Notes: generated by a model from the letters alone, not told the origin. Positions 17,052 through 25,288 are shown, numbered from the stretch's first letter. The stretch is DNA of 64,000 nucleotides from Salinispora cortesiana (GCF_000484695.1 NZ_AXVR01000013.1:34451-98450), one strand, 5' to 3'. Program-made: numbers and translations.

Positions 17052-17843
17052 TCAGCCGTGGAGCCGGGCGAGCGTGGGGGCCGGCCGATCGGTGATGATG
17101 CCGTCCACCCCGGTGGCCAGCACCAGCTCCAGATCACTGGGGTCGTTGACGGTCCAGACGTACACCCGGTTGCCGGCTGCCCGCAGCGCGGGGACCAGGG
17201 CGGGGCGGGAGCGCACCAGCGCGAGGCCGGGGCCGGCGACCTGGATGCCGAAGGGCAACCGGCTCAGCCGAAGCCCGCGCGGCAACCGGTCCAACAGCAG
17301 CACGGTCGGCAGCGCGGGGGCCAGCGCACGGAGTCGCCGCACCGCCAGCAGCGAGAAGGACATGACGGTGACCTGGAGTGGGTGGTCGGGCCTCGGTACG
17401 GTCAGCCCGTGCCGGTCGAGCAGTCTGACCAGCCGGCCCTCGACGTGTCGCCCGTACCGGGACGGGTGTTTGGTCTCGATCAGCAGCCGGACCGGTCGGC
17501 CGGCGGCGCGGACGGCTTCCAGGAGTCGGTCTAGGGTGAGGAGCCGCAGGTACGACTCGTCCAGCCCCTCGTCGCCGTCGGTCAGCGCGGGCCCTGGGTG
17601 CCAGGACCCGAAGTCGAGCCGTTCCAGTTCGGCGAGCGTCCGCGTGCTGACCGGGCCGTGCCCGTTGCTGGTGCGGTCCAGGCGACGGTCGTGCACGCAG
17701 ACGAGGTGCCCGTCGCGGGTCAACCGAACATCGCACTCCACCCCGTCGGCGCCCTCGTCGAGGGCGCGCAGGTACGCGGCCAGCGTGTGTTCCGGCAGGT
17801 CGTACGACGACCCGCGGTGGGCGAAGACCAGGGGGCTCCCCAC
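17052..17843 (-). CDS. glycerophosphodiester phosphodiesterase
   Basis: 263 residues. The N-terminus VFAHRGSSYDLPEHTLAAYLRALDEGADGVECDVRLTRDGHLVCVHD has every GDPD signature: catalytic HRG, the E-N/H pair, and the metal-binding E-x-D followed by H-D. LLIETKHPSRYG supplies the third acidic metal ligand region, and the TIM barrel closes with VYVWTVNDPSDLELVLATGVDGIITDRP. It hydrolyses glycerophosphodiesters to glycerol-3-phosphate and an alcohol. No signal peptide, so cytoplasmic. The rhodanese gene upstream is on the same strand with a 9-bp gap, so they are likely cotranscribed. Confidence 0.92.
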   Translation of the reverse strand: MGSPLVFAHRGSSYDLPEHTLAAYLRALDEGADGVECDVRLTRDGHLVCVHDRRLDRTSNGHGPVSTRTLAELERLDFGSWHPGPALTDGDEGLDESYLRLLTLDRLLEAVRAAGRPVRLLIETKHPSRYGRHVEGRLVRLLDRHGLTVPRPDHPLQVTVMSFSLLAVRRLRALAPALPTVLLLDRLPRGLRLSRLPFGIQVAGPGLALVRSRPALVPALRAAGNRVYVWTVNDPSDLELVLATGVDGIITDRPAPTLARLHG

Positions 17844-17852
17844 GGCGTGCGG

Positions 17853-18188
17853 CTACAGGACCCGGCCTGGCTGTCCGTCGCCGCCGACCACCGGCCGTCC
17901 GGCGGCGGCCCATTCGCCCATCCCGCCTTCGACGTTGCGGACCTGCTCCCAGCCGTTGCGCAGGAGGTAGGTGACGACCTGCGCGGAGCGCCCGCCAGAT
18001 CGGCAGATGACGGCCACCTCCCGGTTGTCGGGCACTTCGGCCAGCCGGGTGGGCAGCTGGGTCATCGGCAGGTGGTGGGCACCGGGTGCGTGACCGGCGA
18101 GCCACTCGTCATCCTCACGGACGTCGAGCAGGTACGCGTCGTCGTTTATCTCGGTCACGGTCACGGTGGGTACGCGGGGTCCGAACAC
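17853..18188 (-). CDS. single-domain rhodanese-like protein
   Basis: 111 residues, one complete rhodanese fold: YLLDVREDDEWLAGHAPGAHHLPMTQL, then VAVICRSGGRSAQVVTYLL with the active-site Cys in the CRSGGRS loop, and VRNVEGGMGEWAAAGRPV. The six-residue active loop is intact, so sulfurtransferase activity with thiosulfate or a persulfide carrier is expected, although the physiological donor is unknown. Upstream of GDPD in the same direction. Confidence 0.88.
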   Translation of the reverse strand: MFGPRVPTVTVTEINDDAYLLDVREDDEWLAGHAPGAHHLPMTQLPTRLAEVPDNREVAVICRSGGRSAQVVTYLLRNGWEQVRNVEGGMGEWAAAGRPVVGGDGQPGRVL

Positions 18189-18236
18189 GGCTTCCAGCTT
18201 AGGGGCCGCGCTCTCCGGGTGGGTGTTGCCGGTTGG

Positions 18237-19313
18237 TCAGAGCTGGGTGACCCACCGGGGGTTGGCCTGGGCCCACTGCGGCACCCGCTGGTTCTGAACG
18301 GCGGTGAAGAGCCCGCCTCCGCCTTCCTGGAGGATGACGTAGGAGACCTGGTCGATGGTCTGCGGGTAGGACGGCATCCGGATCCCGCGTAGGGCGTCCG
18401 CCGGCAGGTCCCGCAGCGCGAGAACCAGATCCGCCAGGGGTACGCCGTTGGTGTCCACGGTCAGCGAGTTGCCGACCGCGCGGAGCACCTGGTCCAGGCG
18501 GACCGGGTTGTTTCGGATCGAGGTCTCGGAGGCGCGCTGCAGTATCGCCCGGAGTAGCTGTTGCTGGTGGGTCTGTCGGTCGTAGTCGCCGTTGGGCAGG
18601 TCGTAGCGCTGGCGGACGAAGTCCAGCGCGGTGCCGCCGTCCATCTCCTGGCAGCCGGGGGTGAAGACCCGGTCGGTGTGGATCGAGCGGAACTCGGTGT
18701 CGACGCACATGCGTACGCCGCCAAGGTGGTCGATGACGTCGCGGAGGCCGGAGAAGTCAATCTTGGCGGCGCCGTCGAAGCGGATGCCGGTGAGCTGAGC
18801 CAGGGCGGCGGAGAGGAGTTGGGTGCCGGACTCTCCGCCACCACCGTGGTGGTACGCGGCGTTGATCTTGTCTTCTCCGCCACTGAATCCGGGGGCGGCG
18901 GGGATGGTGACCCGAAGGTCTCGGGGTACGGACATCAGGAACGCCTCACGCCCGCCCGCCGGGACGTGCACGATGAGGATGGTGTCTGATCTTCGGTCGG
19001 CGGTGGTGCTGCTGCTCCGCCAGCGGTCCGTGCCGACGAGCAGGTAGTTCAGCGGACCGTCCAGGTCCGTCCGGCTTCGCCGGGCGTCCGGGTCGAGCAG
19101 TTCTTCCCGGGCCACTGTCTGGTCGTACCGCTGGGCGAGTCGGTGGAGGCCGACCGCGGCGAGGCCGGCCAGGATCACCAGCGTGAGGCCGACGCCGAGT
19201 AGGAGGCGGGCCCAACGTGGCCGTCCGCGCCGGACGCCCGCGTCGGCCCGCTCCCGTCCGCCCTTCGACCTGGACGTGTTTCCTCCCCGCCACCGTCTGT
19301 GATTAGTCCTCAC
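18237..19313 (-). CDS. LytR-CpsA-Psr (LCP) family cell-envelope ligase
   Basis: 358 residues from GTG 19313 (no clear ribosome-binding site). A basic cytoplasmic start of 35 residues is followed by one membrane anchor (about 36-58) and the extracytoplasmic LCP domain. Visible LCP motifs are GPLNYLLVGTDRW, RSDTILIVHVP, LMSVPRDLRVTIP, INAAYHHGG, and GGTALDFVRQRYDLPNGDYDRQTHQQQLLRAI. These hold the Asp and Arg residues that bind pyrophosphate lipid substrates. LCP enzymes transfer polymers such as teichoic acid or arabinogalactan from undecaprenyl carriers to peptidoglycan. A second LCP gene lies upstream on the same strand. Confidence 0.9.
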   Translation of the reverse strand: MRTNHRRWRGGNTSRSKGGRERADAGVRRGRPRWARLLLGVGLTLVILAGLAAVGLHRLAQRYDQTVAREELLDPDARRSRTDLDGPLNYLLVGTDRWRSSSTTADRRSDTILIVHVPAGGREAFLMSVPRDLRVTIPAAPGFSGGEDKINAAYHHGGGGESGTQLLSAALAQLTGIRFDGAAKIDFSGLRDVIDHLGGVRMCVDTEFRSIHTDRVFTPGCQEMDGGTALDFVRQRYDLPNGDYDRQTHQQQLLRAILQRASETSIRNNPVRLDQVLRAVGNSLTVDTNGVPLADLVLALRDLPADALRGIRMPSYPQTIDQVSYVILQEGGGGLFTAVQNQRVPQWAQANPRWVTQL

Positions 19314-19380
19314 GTCAGGCTACGGTTCGTCGGGCCACCGCCGGGTCTGTTCGCCGGATCCCAACCTGGTCGGCGCGAGT

Positions 19381-19403
19381 TGGCGGGCCCACGGGGCCCG
19401 CCA
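19381..19403 (-). terminator. GC-rich hairpin after the second LCP gene
   Basis: TGGCGGGCCC and GGGCCCGCCA form a perfect 10-bp stem around ACG, 28 bases after the stop at 19431. It is a typical actinobacterial intrinsic terminator without a U-tract and separates the two LCP transcripts. Confidence 0.62.
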
Positions 19404-19430
19404 GCTCGACGCCGGCGGCGTCGCGTGGGA

Positions 19431-20717
19431 TCAGCTGTCGGCGTCGCTCTCGTTCGCCGCAACCCAGTCGGCCATGCTGTCCGCGGAGATCGCCTGGTAC
19501 ATCGCGAGCGCCTGCTCCCGGTCGGAGACCACGACTGATTCGCCGTTGATGGTCTGGCTGCCGTTGTGCGGGCTGGTCACGAAGGCCAGGTTCTCCCCAC
19601 GCAGGTTGCGGAACTGGAAGGCCATGTCGATGAGGGAGAAGTCCTCGTCAACGGTGACCGCGGCGGTCACCGCCTTGAGGAAGTCGTTCATCTTGATCGG
19701 GTTGGTGAGCGTTCCGCTGCTGGCCGCCTTGTTCATCAGTGCGCGGAGGAACTCCTGCTGATGCCGCATCCGGTCGAAGTCGCCCCGGGGGAACTGCTTG
19801 CGCTGCCGGATCCAGTCCAGCGCCTCGGCGCCGTCCATGTGGTTGACGCCCTCGGTGAAGGTCCGGTAGGGCTTGTGGATCGAGGTGATCGTCTTCTCCA
19901 CCGTGAGATCAACGCCGTCGAGCGCATCCGTGACCTCCTGGAACCCGCCGAAGTCGATCGCCATGACATGGTCGAGGCGGACATCGGTGAAGCACTCCAC
20001 GGTGCGGACCGCCAACGGGAGACCACCGAATGCGAAAGCGGCGTTGATCTTCCTGCGCTGCCCCGAGTCGCAGTCGGCGCTTGCGCTCTCCGGAATCGGC
20101 ACGTACAGGTCACGGGGGATCGACACCAGGTACGCCTCCTGGTGGTTGCTGGGAATGTGCATCACGATGATCGTGTCGGCGCGCCACTCGCCGCGCTGGT
20201 CCATCGGCGCGTCCGGATCCCGTGAGTCCGTGCCGACGAGGAGGATGTTCAGCGCGCCATCAACCGTCTTGACCGGTCGGTCCTGGGCTTCCCCCGGCGG
20301 GAACGGATTGGTCCGGGCCAGGTCATTGTCGAGGCCGCGGGCGTAGACCCAGGCCCCGGTGGCGGCGAGCAGCGCGAACACCAGTACGGCGACTCCAGCC
20401 ACCAGCGCGATCCGACCCCAGCGAGGGCGTGGGCCACGCCGCTCCGGTCGGCCCGGACCGGGGCGGCCGCCGGGCCCACCCGGACCGCCGGGGCCGCCGG
20501 GGCCACCCGGACCGCCGGGGCCACCGGGGCCGCCGGGGCCACCCGGACCACCGGGGCCGAGGGGTCGGCCGCCGGTCGGTCCGATCGGCGCGGGGTTCCA
20601 GCCTGTCGGCGTGGGGCGGGCACGTCCGGTGGTGGTGGGGCCGGCCACCCGCGCCCGCCCGGAGCTCCGGCTCAGGTGCGGGAACGGGTAAGCGGCGGCG
20701 GTGGTGGTCGCTGACAT
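19431..20717 (-). CDS. LCP family ligase with collagen-like Gly-Gly-Pro linker
   Basis: 428 residues from ATG 20717. The cytoplasmic N-terminus (about 115 residues) is Thr/Pro/Gly-rich and contains a run of roughly nine GGP triplets before an Arg-rich segment. A single membrane helix (about 95-120) follows, then a full LCP domain: GALNILLVGTDSRDPDAP, ADTIIVMHIPSNHQEAYLVSIPRDLYVPIP, KINAAFAFGG, DGAEALDWIRQRKQFPRGDFDRMRHQQEFLRAL. The predicted role is attaching an anionic or glycan polymer to peptidoglycan. It has its own terminator, so it is probably a separate transcript from the downstream paralogue. Confidence 0.9.
   Translation of the reverse strand: MSATTTAAAYPFPHLSRSSGRARVAGPTTTGRARPTPTGWNPAPIGPTGGRPLGPGGPGGPGGPGGPGGPGGPGGPGGPGGPGGRPGPGRPERRGPRPRWGRIALVAGVAVLVFALLAATGAWVYARGLDNDLARTNPFPPGEAQDRPVKTVDGALNILLVGTDSRDPDAPMDQRGEWRADTIIVMHIPSNHQEAYLVSIPRDLYVPIPESASADCDSGQRRKINAAFAFGGLPLAVRTVECFTDVRLDHVMAIDFGGFQEVTDALDGVDLTVEKTITSIHKPYRTFTEGVNHMDGAEALDWIRQRKQFPRGDFDRMRHQQEFLRALMNKAASSGTLTNPIKMNDFLKAVTAAVTVDEDFSLIDMAFQFRNLRGENLAFVTSPHNGSQTINGESVVVSDREQALAMYQAISADSMADWVAANESDADS
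20470..20563 (-). repeat. tandem 9-bp GGP-coding repeat
   Basis: About ten near-identical 9-bp units (GGC-CCC-GGN type) encode consecutive Gly-Gly-Pro triplets inside the cytoplasmic part of the LCP protein. Such arrays are prone to slippage, so length may vary between strains. Confidence 0.85.
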
Positions 20718-20787
20718 GCGAGTCAGGGTACGTCGGGAAGCTGTCAGCCGGTGGCACGCCGAATTGGCGACGAGTCGTCGTGGGCGG

Positions 20788-21765
20788 CTACCCGAGCCGG
20801 TCGCGGAAGTACGCAATCGTGCGACGCAGGCCCTCCTCGGGCGTAACTTCGGGCTCGAAGTCGAGGAGTTCCCGGGCGCGAGTGAGATCCGGTCGACGCA
20901 TCTTCGGGTCATCCGAGGCGCGGGTGACATAGGTCACCTCGGAGCTGCTCCCGCAGAGCGACACGATCGACTCTGCCAGTCGACGCATGCTCATCTCGTG
21001 CTCGGTCCCACAGTTCACCGGCCCGGTTTCGGGCGAATCCAGCAGCAGCAGGATGCCCCGCACCAGATCATCGACGTAGCAGATGGAACGGGTCTGATCC
21101 CCGGTGCCATGCACGGTGATCGGCTCACCGCGCAGGGACTGGGCGATGAACGTCGGGATCGCCCGGCCGTCGTCCGGCCGCATCCGTGGGCCGTAGGTGT
21201 TGAAGATTCGGACAATGGCGACATCGGCCCCCCGGCTCCGGTGGTATGCCATCGTCGCCGCCTCGCCGAACCGCTTCGCCTCGTCGTAGACGCTCCGGAT
21301 CCCGATTGGGTTGACGTTGCCCCAGTACGTCTCCCGCTGGGGGTGCTCCAACGGGTCCCCGTACGCCTCGGAGGTGGAGGCCAGCAGGAACCGGGCACCG
21401 TCGGCGACTGCCCGGTCCAGCAGGTGCAGGGTGGCGATGGAGCCGACCCGGAGGATCTCCACCGGCAGCTTCTCGAAGTCGGTGGGGCTGGCCGGCGACG
21501 CCATGTGCAGAATGGCGTCGAACCGTTCGGCGAGGGCGGGGTGGTGCTCGGGAAGCCCGTCGGAGATGTCCGCCTCGACGAGCGTGAAGGTCGACGTCTC
21601 CGCCAGGTGGGCGACGTTCTCCTTGGAGCCGGTCACGAAGTTGTCCACCGCCACGACCGTGCAGCCACGGGCGAGGAGGGCGTCAACCAGGTGGGAGGGG
21701 ACAAAGCCCGCCCCGCCGGTGACGAGGATGCGGTGACCGGGGCCGAAGCGTTGCACAACCTTCAT
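20788..21765 (-). CDS. NAD-dependent sugar epimerase/decarboxylase, UDP-xylose-synthase-like
   Basis: 325 residues from ATG 21765. An extended SDR: Rossmann motif LVTGGAGFVPSHLVD near residue 14, HMASPASPTDF (the signature of UDP-glucuronate decarboxylases), STSEAYGDPLEHPQRE, YDEAKRFGE with catalytic Tyr and Lys, and RIFNTYGPRMRPDDGR. The product is likely UDP-xylose or a related nucleotide sugar, used for surface glycans. The third Gly of the TGxxGxxG motif is Pro here. It is downstream of no partner and stands between an LCP gene and a symporter operon; LCP context fits a role in envelope glycan supply. Confidence 0.83.
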   Translation of the reverse strand: MKVVQRFGPGHRILVTGGAGFVPSHLVDALLARGCTVVAVDNFVTGSKENVAHLAETSTFTLVEADISDGLPEHHPALAERFDAILHMASPASPTDFEKLPVEILRVGSIATLHLLDRAVADGARFLLASTSEAYGDPLEHPQRETYWGNVNPIGIRSVYDEAKRFGEAATMAYHRSRGADVAIVRIFNTYGPRMRPDDGRAIPTFIAQSLRGEPITVHGTGDQTRSICYVDDLVRGILLLLDSPETGPVNCGTEHEMSMRRLAESIVSLCGSSSEVTYVTRASDDPKMRRPDLTRARELLDFEPEVTPEEGLRRTIAYFRDRLG

Positions 21766-21818
21766 GGCGGCCACCCTACCGAGCGGTCGGTTCGCCGCCC
21801 GGCGCGGAAGGGCGGGCC

Positions 21819-21834
21819 GGGGCGCCGTCGCCCC
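21819..21834 (-). terminator. hairpin after symporter operon
   Basis: GGGGCG and CGCCCC pair around CCGT, flanked by further complementary GGGCC/GGCCC, 45 bases after the stop at 21879. A GC-rich terminator for the DUF485-symporter transcript is likely. Confidence 0.48.
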
Positions 21835-21878
21835 GACCCGGCCCATCCGGATCTCGCCGGCTCGGCCCGCCCGAACGG

Positions 21879-23552
21879 TCAGTGCGCGCCCGCGCCGGTG
21901 AGGGAGCGAACCTCCAGCTCGGCGTAGCGCTGATCGTCGCGCTCCTTGGAGATCACCGTCCCGAACCAGCCGCAGAGGAAGCCGAACGGGATGGAGAGCA
22001 GGCCCGGGTTGGACAGGGGGAACCACTGCCAGTCCTGGTCGGGGAACATCGCGGTCGGTGAACCGGAGACGACCGGGGAGAAGAAGACCAGGAAGACCGC
22101 GGCGAAGAGGCCGCCGTAGATGGCCCAGACCGCGCCGCTGGTGTTGAAGCGCCGCCAGAAGAGGCTGTAGAGGATCGCCGGCAGGTTGCCCGACGCGGCC
22201 ACCGCGAAGGCGAGGGCGACCAGGAAGGCGACGTTCAGGTTCTGCGCGAAGATGGCGAGGACGATCGAGATCGCCCCGATCACCAGGGCGGAGATCCGCG
22301 CCACGGCCACCTCCTGCCGCTCGGATGCGGTGCCGTTCTTGACCACGTTGGCGTAGAAGTCGTGTGCCAGACTGGAGGAGGAGGCCAGGGTCAGGCCGGC
22401 GACGACCGCCAGGATCGTCGCGAAGGCGACCGCCGCGATGACCGCCAGCAGGGTCGCCCCGCCCAGTTCTCCACCGAGGAAGTCCATCCCCAACGCCTCG
22501 GCGAGCTGCGGCGCGGCTGTGTTCCCGGCCCGGTCCTGCGCGGTGATCGCCTCGCTTCCCACCAGCGCCGCCGCACCGAAGCCGAGGGCGAGCGTGAGCA
22601 GGTAGAAGCTGCCGATGATGCCAATCGCCCAGAGGACGCTCTTCCGGGCGGCCTTCGCCGTCGGCACGGTGTAGAAGCGGATGAGGATGTGTGGCAGGCC
22701 GGCCGTGCCGAGCACCAGCGCGACGCCGAGGGAGAGCAGATCCAGCTTGCTGTAGAAGGTTTTCAGGGCGTCGCCGGGTGTCTCGACGCCGTACCGTAGC
22801 CCCGGTTCGAGGAAGGCGGCACCCTTGCCGGAGGCGTCCGCCGCGTCGCCGAGCAGGTCGGAGAGGTTGAACTTGTACTTCGCCAACACCAGCAGGGTCA
22901 TCACGACGGCGCCGCCCATCAGCAGGAACGCCTTGACGATCTGCACATAGGTGGTGCCCTTCATGCCGCCCACCGTCACGTAGGTGACCATCAGCGCACC
23001 GACCATGATGATCGTGGCGATCTTGGCGGCGTCCGCGTCCAGACCCAGGAAGGTCGTACCCGGCTTGATGCCGAGCAGTAGGGCGACCAGTGCCCCCGCA
23101 CCGACCATCTGGGCGAGCAGATAGAAGATCGAGACCGTGATGGTGGAGGCCGCGGCGGCCGTCCGCACCGGACGCTGCCGCATCCGGAAGGCGAGCACGT
23201 CGGCCATCGTGTAGCGGCCGGAGTTGCGCAGCAGCTCGGCGACGAGCAGCAGCGCCACCAGCCAGGCGACCAGGAAGCCGATCGAGTAGAGGAAGCCGTC
23301 GTAGCCGTAGAGAGCGATCAGGCCGGCGATGCCGAGGAACGACGCCGCCGACATGTAGTCGCCGCCGATCGCCATCCCGTTCTGGAAGCCGGAGAAGGAA
23401 CGACCACCCGCGTAGAAGTCGGTGGCGGTCTTGGTCTGCCGGCTGGCCCACACCGTGATCGCCAGCGTCACCGCCACGAAGACGAGAAAGAGTGTGAGGG
23501 TCAGGTTCCGGGCGGTGCTGTCGCCCGCCTCAGCCGCGAGGACCGTGGTCAT
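21879..23552 (-). CDS. actP: sodium:solute symporter, ActP (acetate) type
   Basis: 557 residues, about thirteen membrane helices, of the SSS family. Key segments are DFYAGGRSFSGFQNGMAIGGDYMSAASFLGI (Na+-binding unwound helix 1 region), GGMKGTTYVQIVKA, LPHILIRFYTVPTAKAARKS and LASSSSLAHDFYANVV, all matching cation/acetate symporters. It imports acetate or another short monocarboxylate with sodium or protons. Its first 23 bases overlap the end of a DUF485 gene, the usual partner of ActP, so they form one operon. The exact substrate, acetate, pyruvate or propionate, cannot be told. Confidence 0.88.
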   Translation of the reverse strand: MTTVLAAEAGDSTARNLTLTLFLVFVAVTLAITVWASRQTKTATDFYAGGRSFSGFQNGMAIGGDYMSAASFLGIAGLIALYGYDGFLYSIGFLVAWLVALLLVAELLRNSGRYTMADVLAFRMRQRPVRTAAAASTITVSIFYLLAQMVGAGALVALLLGIKPGTTFLGLDADAAKIATIIMVGALMVTYVTVGGMKGTTYVQIVKAFLLMGGAVVMTLLVLAKYKFNLSDLLGDAADASGKGAAFLEPGLRYGVETPGDALKTFYSKLDLLSLGVALVLGTAGLPHILIRFYTVPTAKAARKSVLWAIGIIGSFYLLTLALGFGAAALVGSEAITAQDRAGNTAAPQLAEALGMDFLGGELGGATLLAVIAAVAFATILAVVAGLTLASSSSLAHDFYANVVKNGTASERQEVAVARISALVIGAISIVLAIFAQNLNVAFLVALAFAVAASGNLPAILYSLFWRRFNTSGAVWAIYGGLFAAVFLVFFSPVVSGSPTAMFPDQDWQWFPLSNPGLLSIPFGFLCGWFGTVISKERDDQRYAELEVRSLTGAGAH

Positions 23553-23898
23553 GGGTCACCTCCCCGATCTCCGCGCGGATCCGGTCCGCGACCGGATCGA
23601 TCCGGCGGGCGGCGTACCGGGAGTAGAGCCAGGCGATCAGGAAGGTGGAGGCGAACTGGAGCAGACCGAAGACCAGCGCCACATTGATGTTGCCGACGAT
23701 CTTCGTGCCCATGAAGCCCCGCGCGTACGCGGACAGGATCACGTAGAGCGCGTACCAGAGAAAGAACGCGACGGTCATCGGGAAGACGAAGCCGCGCAAC
23801 GCGCACCGCAACCCGGCGAACTCGGCCGACCATTGCACGGCCAGATAGCGCTCCGCCGCCGACTCGGCCGGGGCGGACGCGGGTGTGTCCGTGGACAT
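23530..23898 (-). CDS. DUF485 small membrane partner of the symporter
   Basis: 122 residues from ATG 23898, with GGTGAG upstream. The N-terminal 35 residues are polar; two helices follow (FVFPMTVAFFLWYALYVILSA and VALVFGLLQFASTFLIAWLY), then RYAARRIDPVADRIRAEI. This is the DUF485 (YjcH) layout. Members are cotranscribed with actP and may stabilise or regulate it. The stop lies 23 bases inside the symporter gene. Confidence 0.88.
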   Translation of the reverse strand: MSTDTPASAPAESAAERYLAVQWSAEFAGLRCALRGFVFPMTVAFFLWYALYVILSAYARGFMGTKIVGNINVALVFGLLQFASTFLIAWLYSRYAARRIDPVADRIRAEIGEVTHDHGPRG

Positions 23899-24033
23899 CC
23901 GTGGCTCACCACCTTCACAGGTATCCGGGGGTTTCGCGCACGGTAGGGGATTCGCTACCGACCCGGAAGGCGGCGATCGTCGTCGGTCGTCAGCTGCGCC
24001 GAACGGCACCGTAGCTGCGCCGAGTGACCTGGC

Positions 24034-24828
24034 TCACTCCGTTGACCGGCGACCGCCTCCGGTGATCTCGTGGTACCGGCCGCGGTAGTGCAGCAGCGGC
24101 TCCGCCTCCTCGACCAGCTCGACGGCGACGATGGTGGCCTCCACCAGCAGCGCCCAGCCGTACTCCCGAGCGGTGTCGAGGCGGCAGCCTGTCCAGCCGC
24201 CGGCGTCCGACGGCACCGGGCCGTACTCGGTGTCGGTCCAGTCGTCGGTGGCGAAGAGGCCACCGGGCGAGGGAAAGAGCCCGGCGAACCGGTCGGCGAG
24301 CTGCCGGTGTGCCGGGCGAAGTGGCGCCACCGCGAAGCGCCCGGCCGCCTCGGCCGCCGCCCACAGCTCCGACTCCGGGTCGACCAACCCGAGTAGCCGG
24401 TCCGGCTCACCCTCTGCCACCAGCGTCGACGACACCGTCAGCCCGGCCGGTCCGGGTGCCGTCCAGAGCGTCACCGGCGTCGCCAGCCGACCGCGCAACC
24501 GGCGTACGGGGGACCGCTGGCCGGCGGGAACGGCGAACGGGTCGGTGTGGTGGATGTCGGCACCCGGCTCATGATTCACGTGGAACATTCTGCCGTCCCC
24601 GGACCGGGCCCAGCCGACGAAGCGTTCGTGTAGCCCGCCCGACAGCTCATTGCAGTGCAGCGGCGCGAGCTGCGCCGCCGCCTCCGACAGCAACGTTCCC
24701 AGGTAGACGAGGAGCGCGGCTTGATCGTGTCGGTACTCCACCGATAGCGCGAGCCGTGCCGGCTGGCACGGCCATGGGGCGCCACAAGCCCGACACCGCC
24801 AGAGCGGGCGCATCGGTACGTGTGGCAC
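24034..24828 (-). CDS. flavin reductase family protein with Cys-containing N-terminus
   Basis: 264 residues from GTG 24828 (ATG 24813 also possible; the ribosome-binding site does not decide). The first 75 residues hold MRPLWRCRACGAPWPCQPARL, a CxxCxxxxxC cluster that might bind zinc, and a helix EYRHDQAALLVYLGTLLSEAA. From about residue 80 on, the protein resembles the FMN-binding flavin-reductase/split-barrel fold (WARSGDGRMFHVNHEPGADIHH... WTAPGPAGLTVSSTLVAEGEPDRLLGLVDPESELW). It may supply reduced flavin or act as an FMN sensor. A 74-residue gene ends 44 bp upstream on the same strand. Family call moderate. Confidence 0.62.
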   Translation of the reverse strand: MPHVPMRPLWRCRACGAPWPCQPARLALSVEYRHDQAALLVYLGTLLSEAAAQLAPLHCNELSGGLHERFVGWARSGDGRMFHVNHEPGADIHHTDPFAVPAGQRSPVRRLRGRLATPVTLWTAPGPAGLTVSSTLVAEGEPDRLLGLVDPESELWAAAEAAGRFAVAPLRPAHRQLADRFAGLFPSPGGLFATDDWTDTEYGPVPSDAGGWTGCRLDTAREYGWALLVEATIVAVELVEEAEPLLHYRGRYHEITGGGRRSTE

Positions 24829-24872
24829 CCCTCGGCCCGCGGCTGGGCGGCCCGCTGGCGGTCGTACTCCGC

Positions 24873-25097
24873 TCACCAGCGGCCGCCGTTGGCCCGCCAG
24901 GTCTGCGCCGGGGTCAGCCAGCCCACTCGACCCGGTCGGGGTGACTCCACCGTCGGCCAGCTGGCCCACGCTGGTGGCTGCTGCGGCGGGGCCGGCACCC
25001 GCCCCACCGTCGTCGCTCCCCGCGGACTCGTCGCCGCCGGCCGGACCCTGCGCCGGTACCACCGCAACGCGCTGTTTCGTCGGAACAGTCTGAGCAT
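24873..25097 (-). CDS. small basic protein of unknown function upstream of flavin reductase
   Basis: 74 residues from ATG 25097. The start is supported by a very strong GGAGGAGG five bases upstream. The N-terminus MLRLFRRNSALRWYRRRVRPAA is highly basic and amphipathic; the C-terminus ends WLTPAQTWRANGGRW. No family name can be given. Same-strand position, 44 bp before the flavin reductase start, suggests one transcript. A perfect 12-bp hairpin in the leader, just 5' of the ribosome-binding site, suggests regulated expression. It could be a nucleic-acid or membrane-binding peptide or a leader-type product; these are guesses. Confidence 0.6.
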   Translation of the reverse strand: MLRLFRRNSALRWYRRRVRPAATSPRGATTVGRVPAPPQQPPAWASWPTVESPRPGRVGWLTPAQTWRANGGRW

Positions 25098-25117
25098 CGC
25101 TGCCTCCTCCAGCTAGT

Positions 25118-25151
25118 GGGTCGCCCCGACCGGGAGTGCTCGGGGCGACCC
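25118..25151 (-). promoter_or_regulatory. 12-bp perfect leader hairpin before the 74-residue gene
   Basis: GGGTCGCCCCGA (25118-25129) and TCGGGGCGACCC (25140-25151) are perfect inverted repeats around a 10-nt loop. On the minus strand the hairpin ends about seven bases before the GGAGGAGG of the small gene. The neighbour on the far side is divergent, so it cannot terminate an upstream minus-strand gene. A leader attenuator, translational control element or operator is inferred. Confidence 0.55.
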
Positions 25152-25288
25152 GACGCAGAACCGACTGCCGGGCGTCGCCTCCACCAGCCGGGCCGCGCAG
25201 CTTCCACCCTGGACTCAGTGGCTGGGGCAGGGGAGGATGCCAGTGCTTACTACAGAGCGCGGTCACGTACTTACCTGGTAGGTGAGCG

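Noticed and set aside
21515..21528. LexA-like TCGAAC...GTTCG site
   Set aside because: The half-site spacing does not fit the actinobacterial SOS box and it lies inside a coding region.
21766..23451. Upstream extension of the UDP-xylose-synthase-like gene to 887 codons
   Set aside because: The extension overlaps the symporter gene in another frame and reads as Arg/Gly/Pro-rich noise; the true start is the ATG at 21765.
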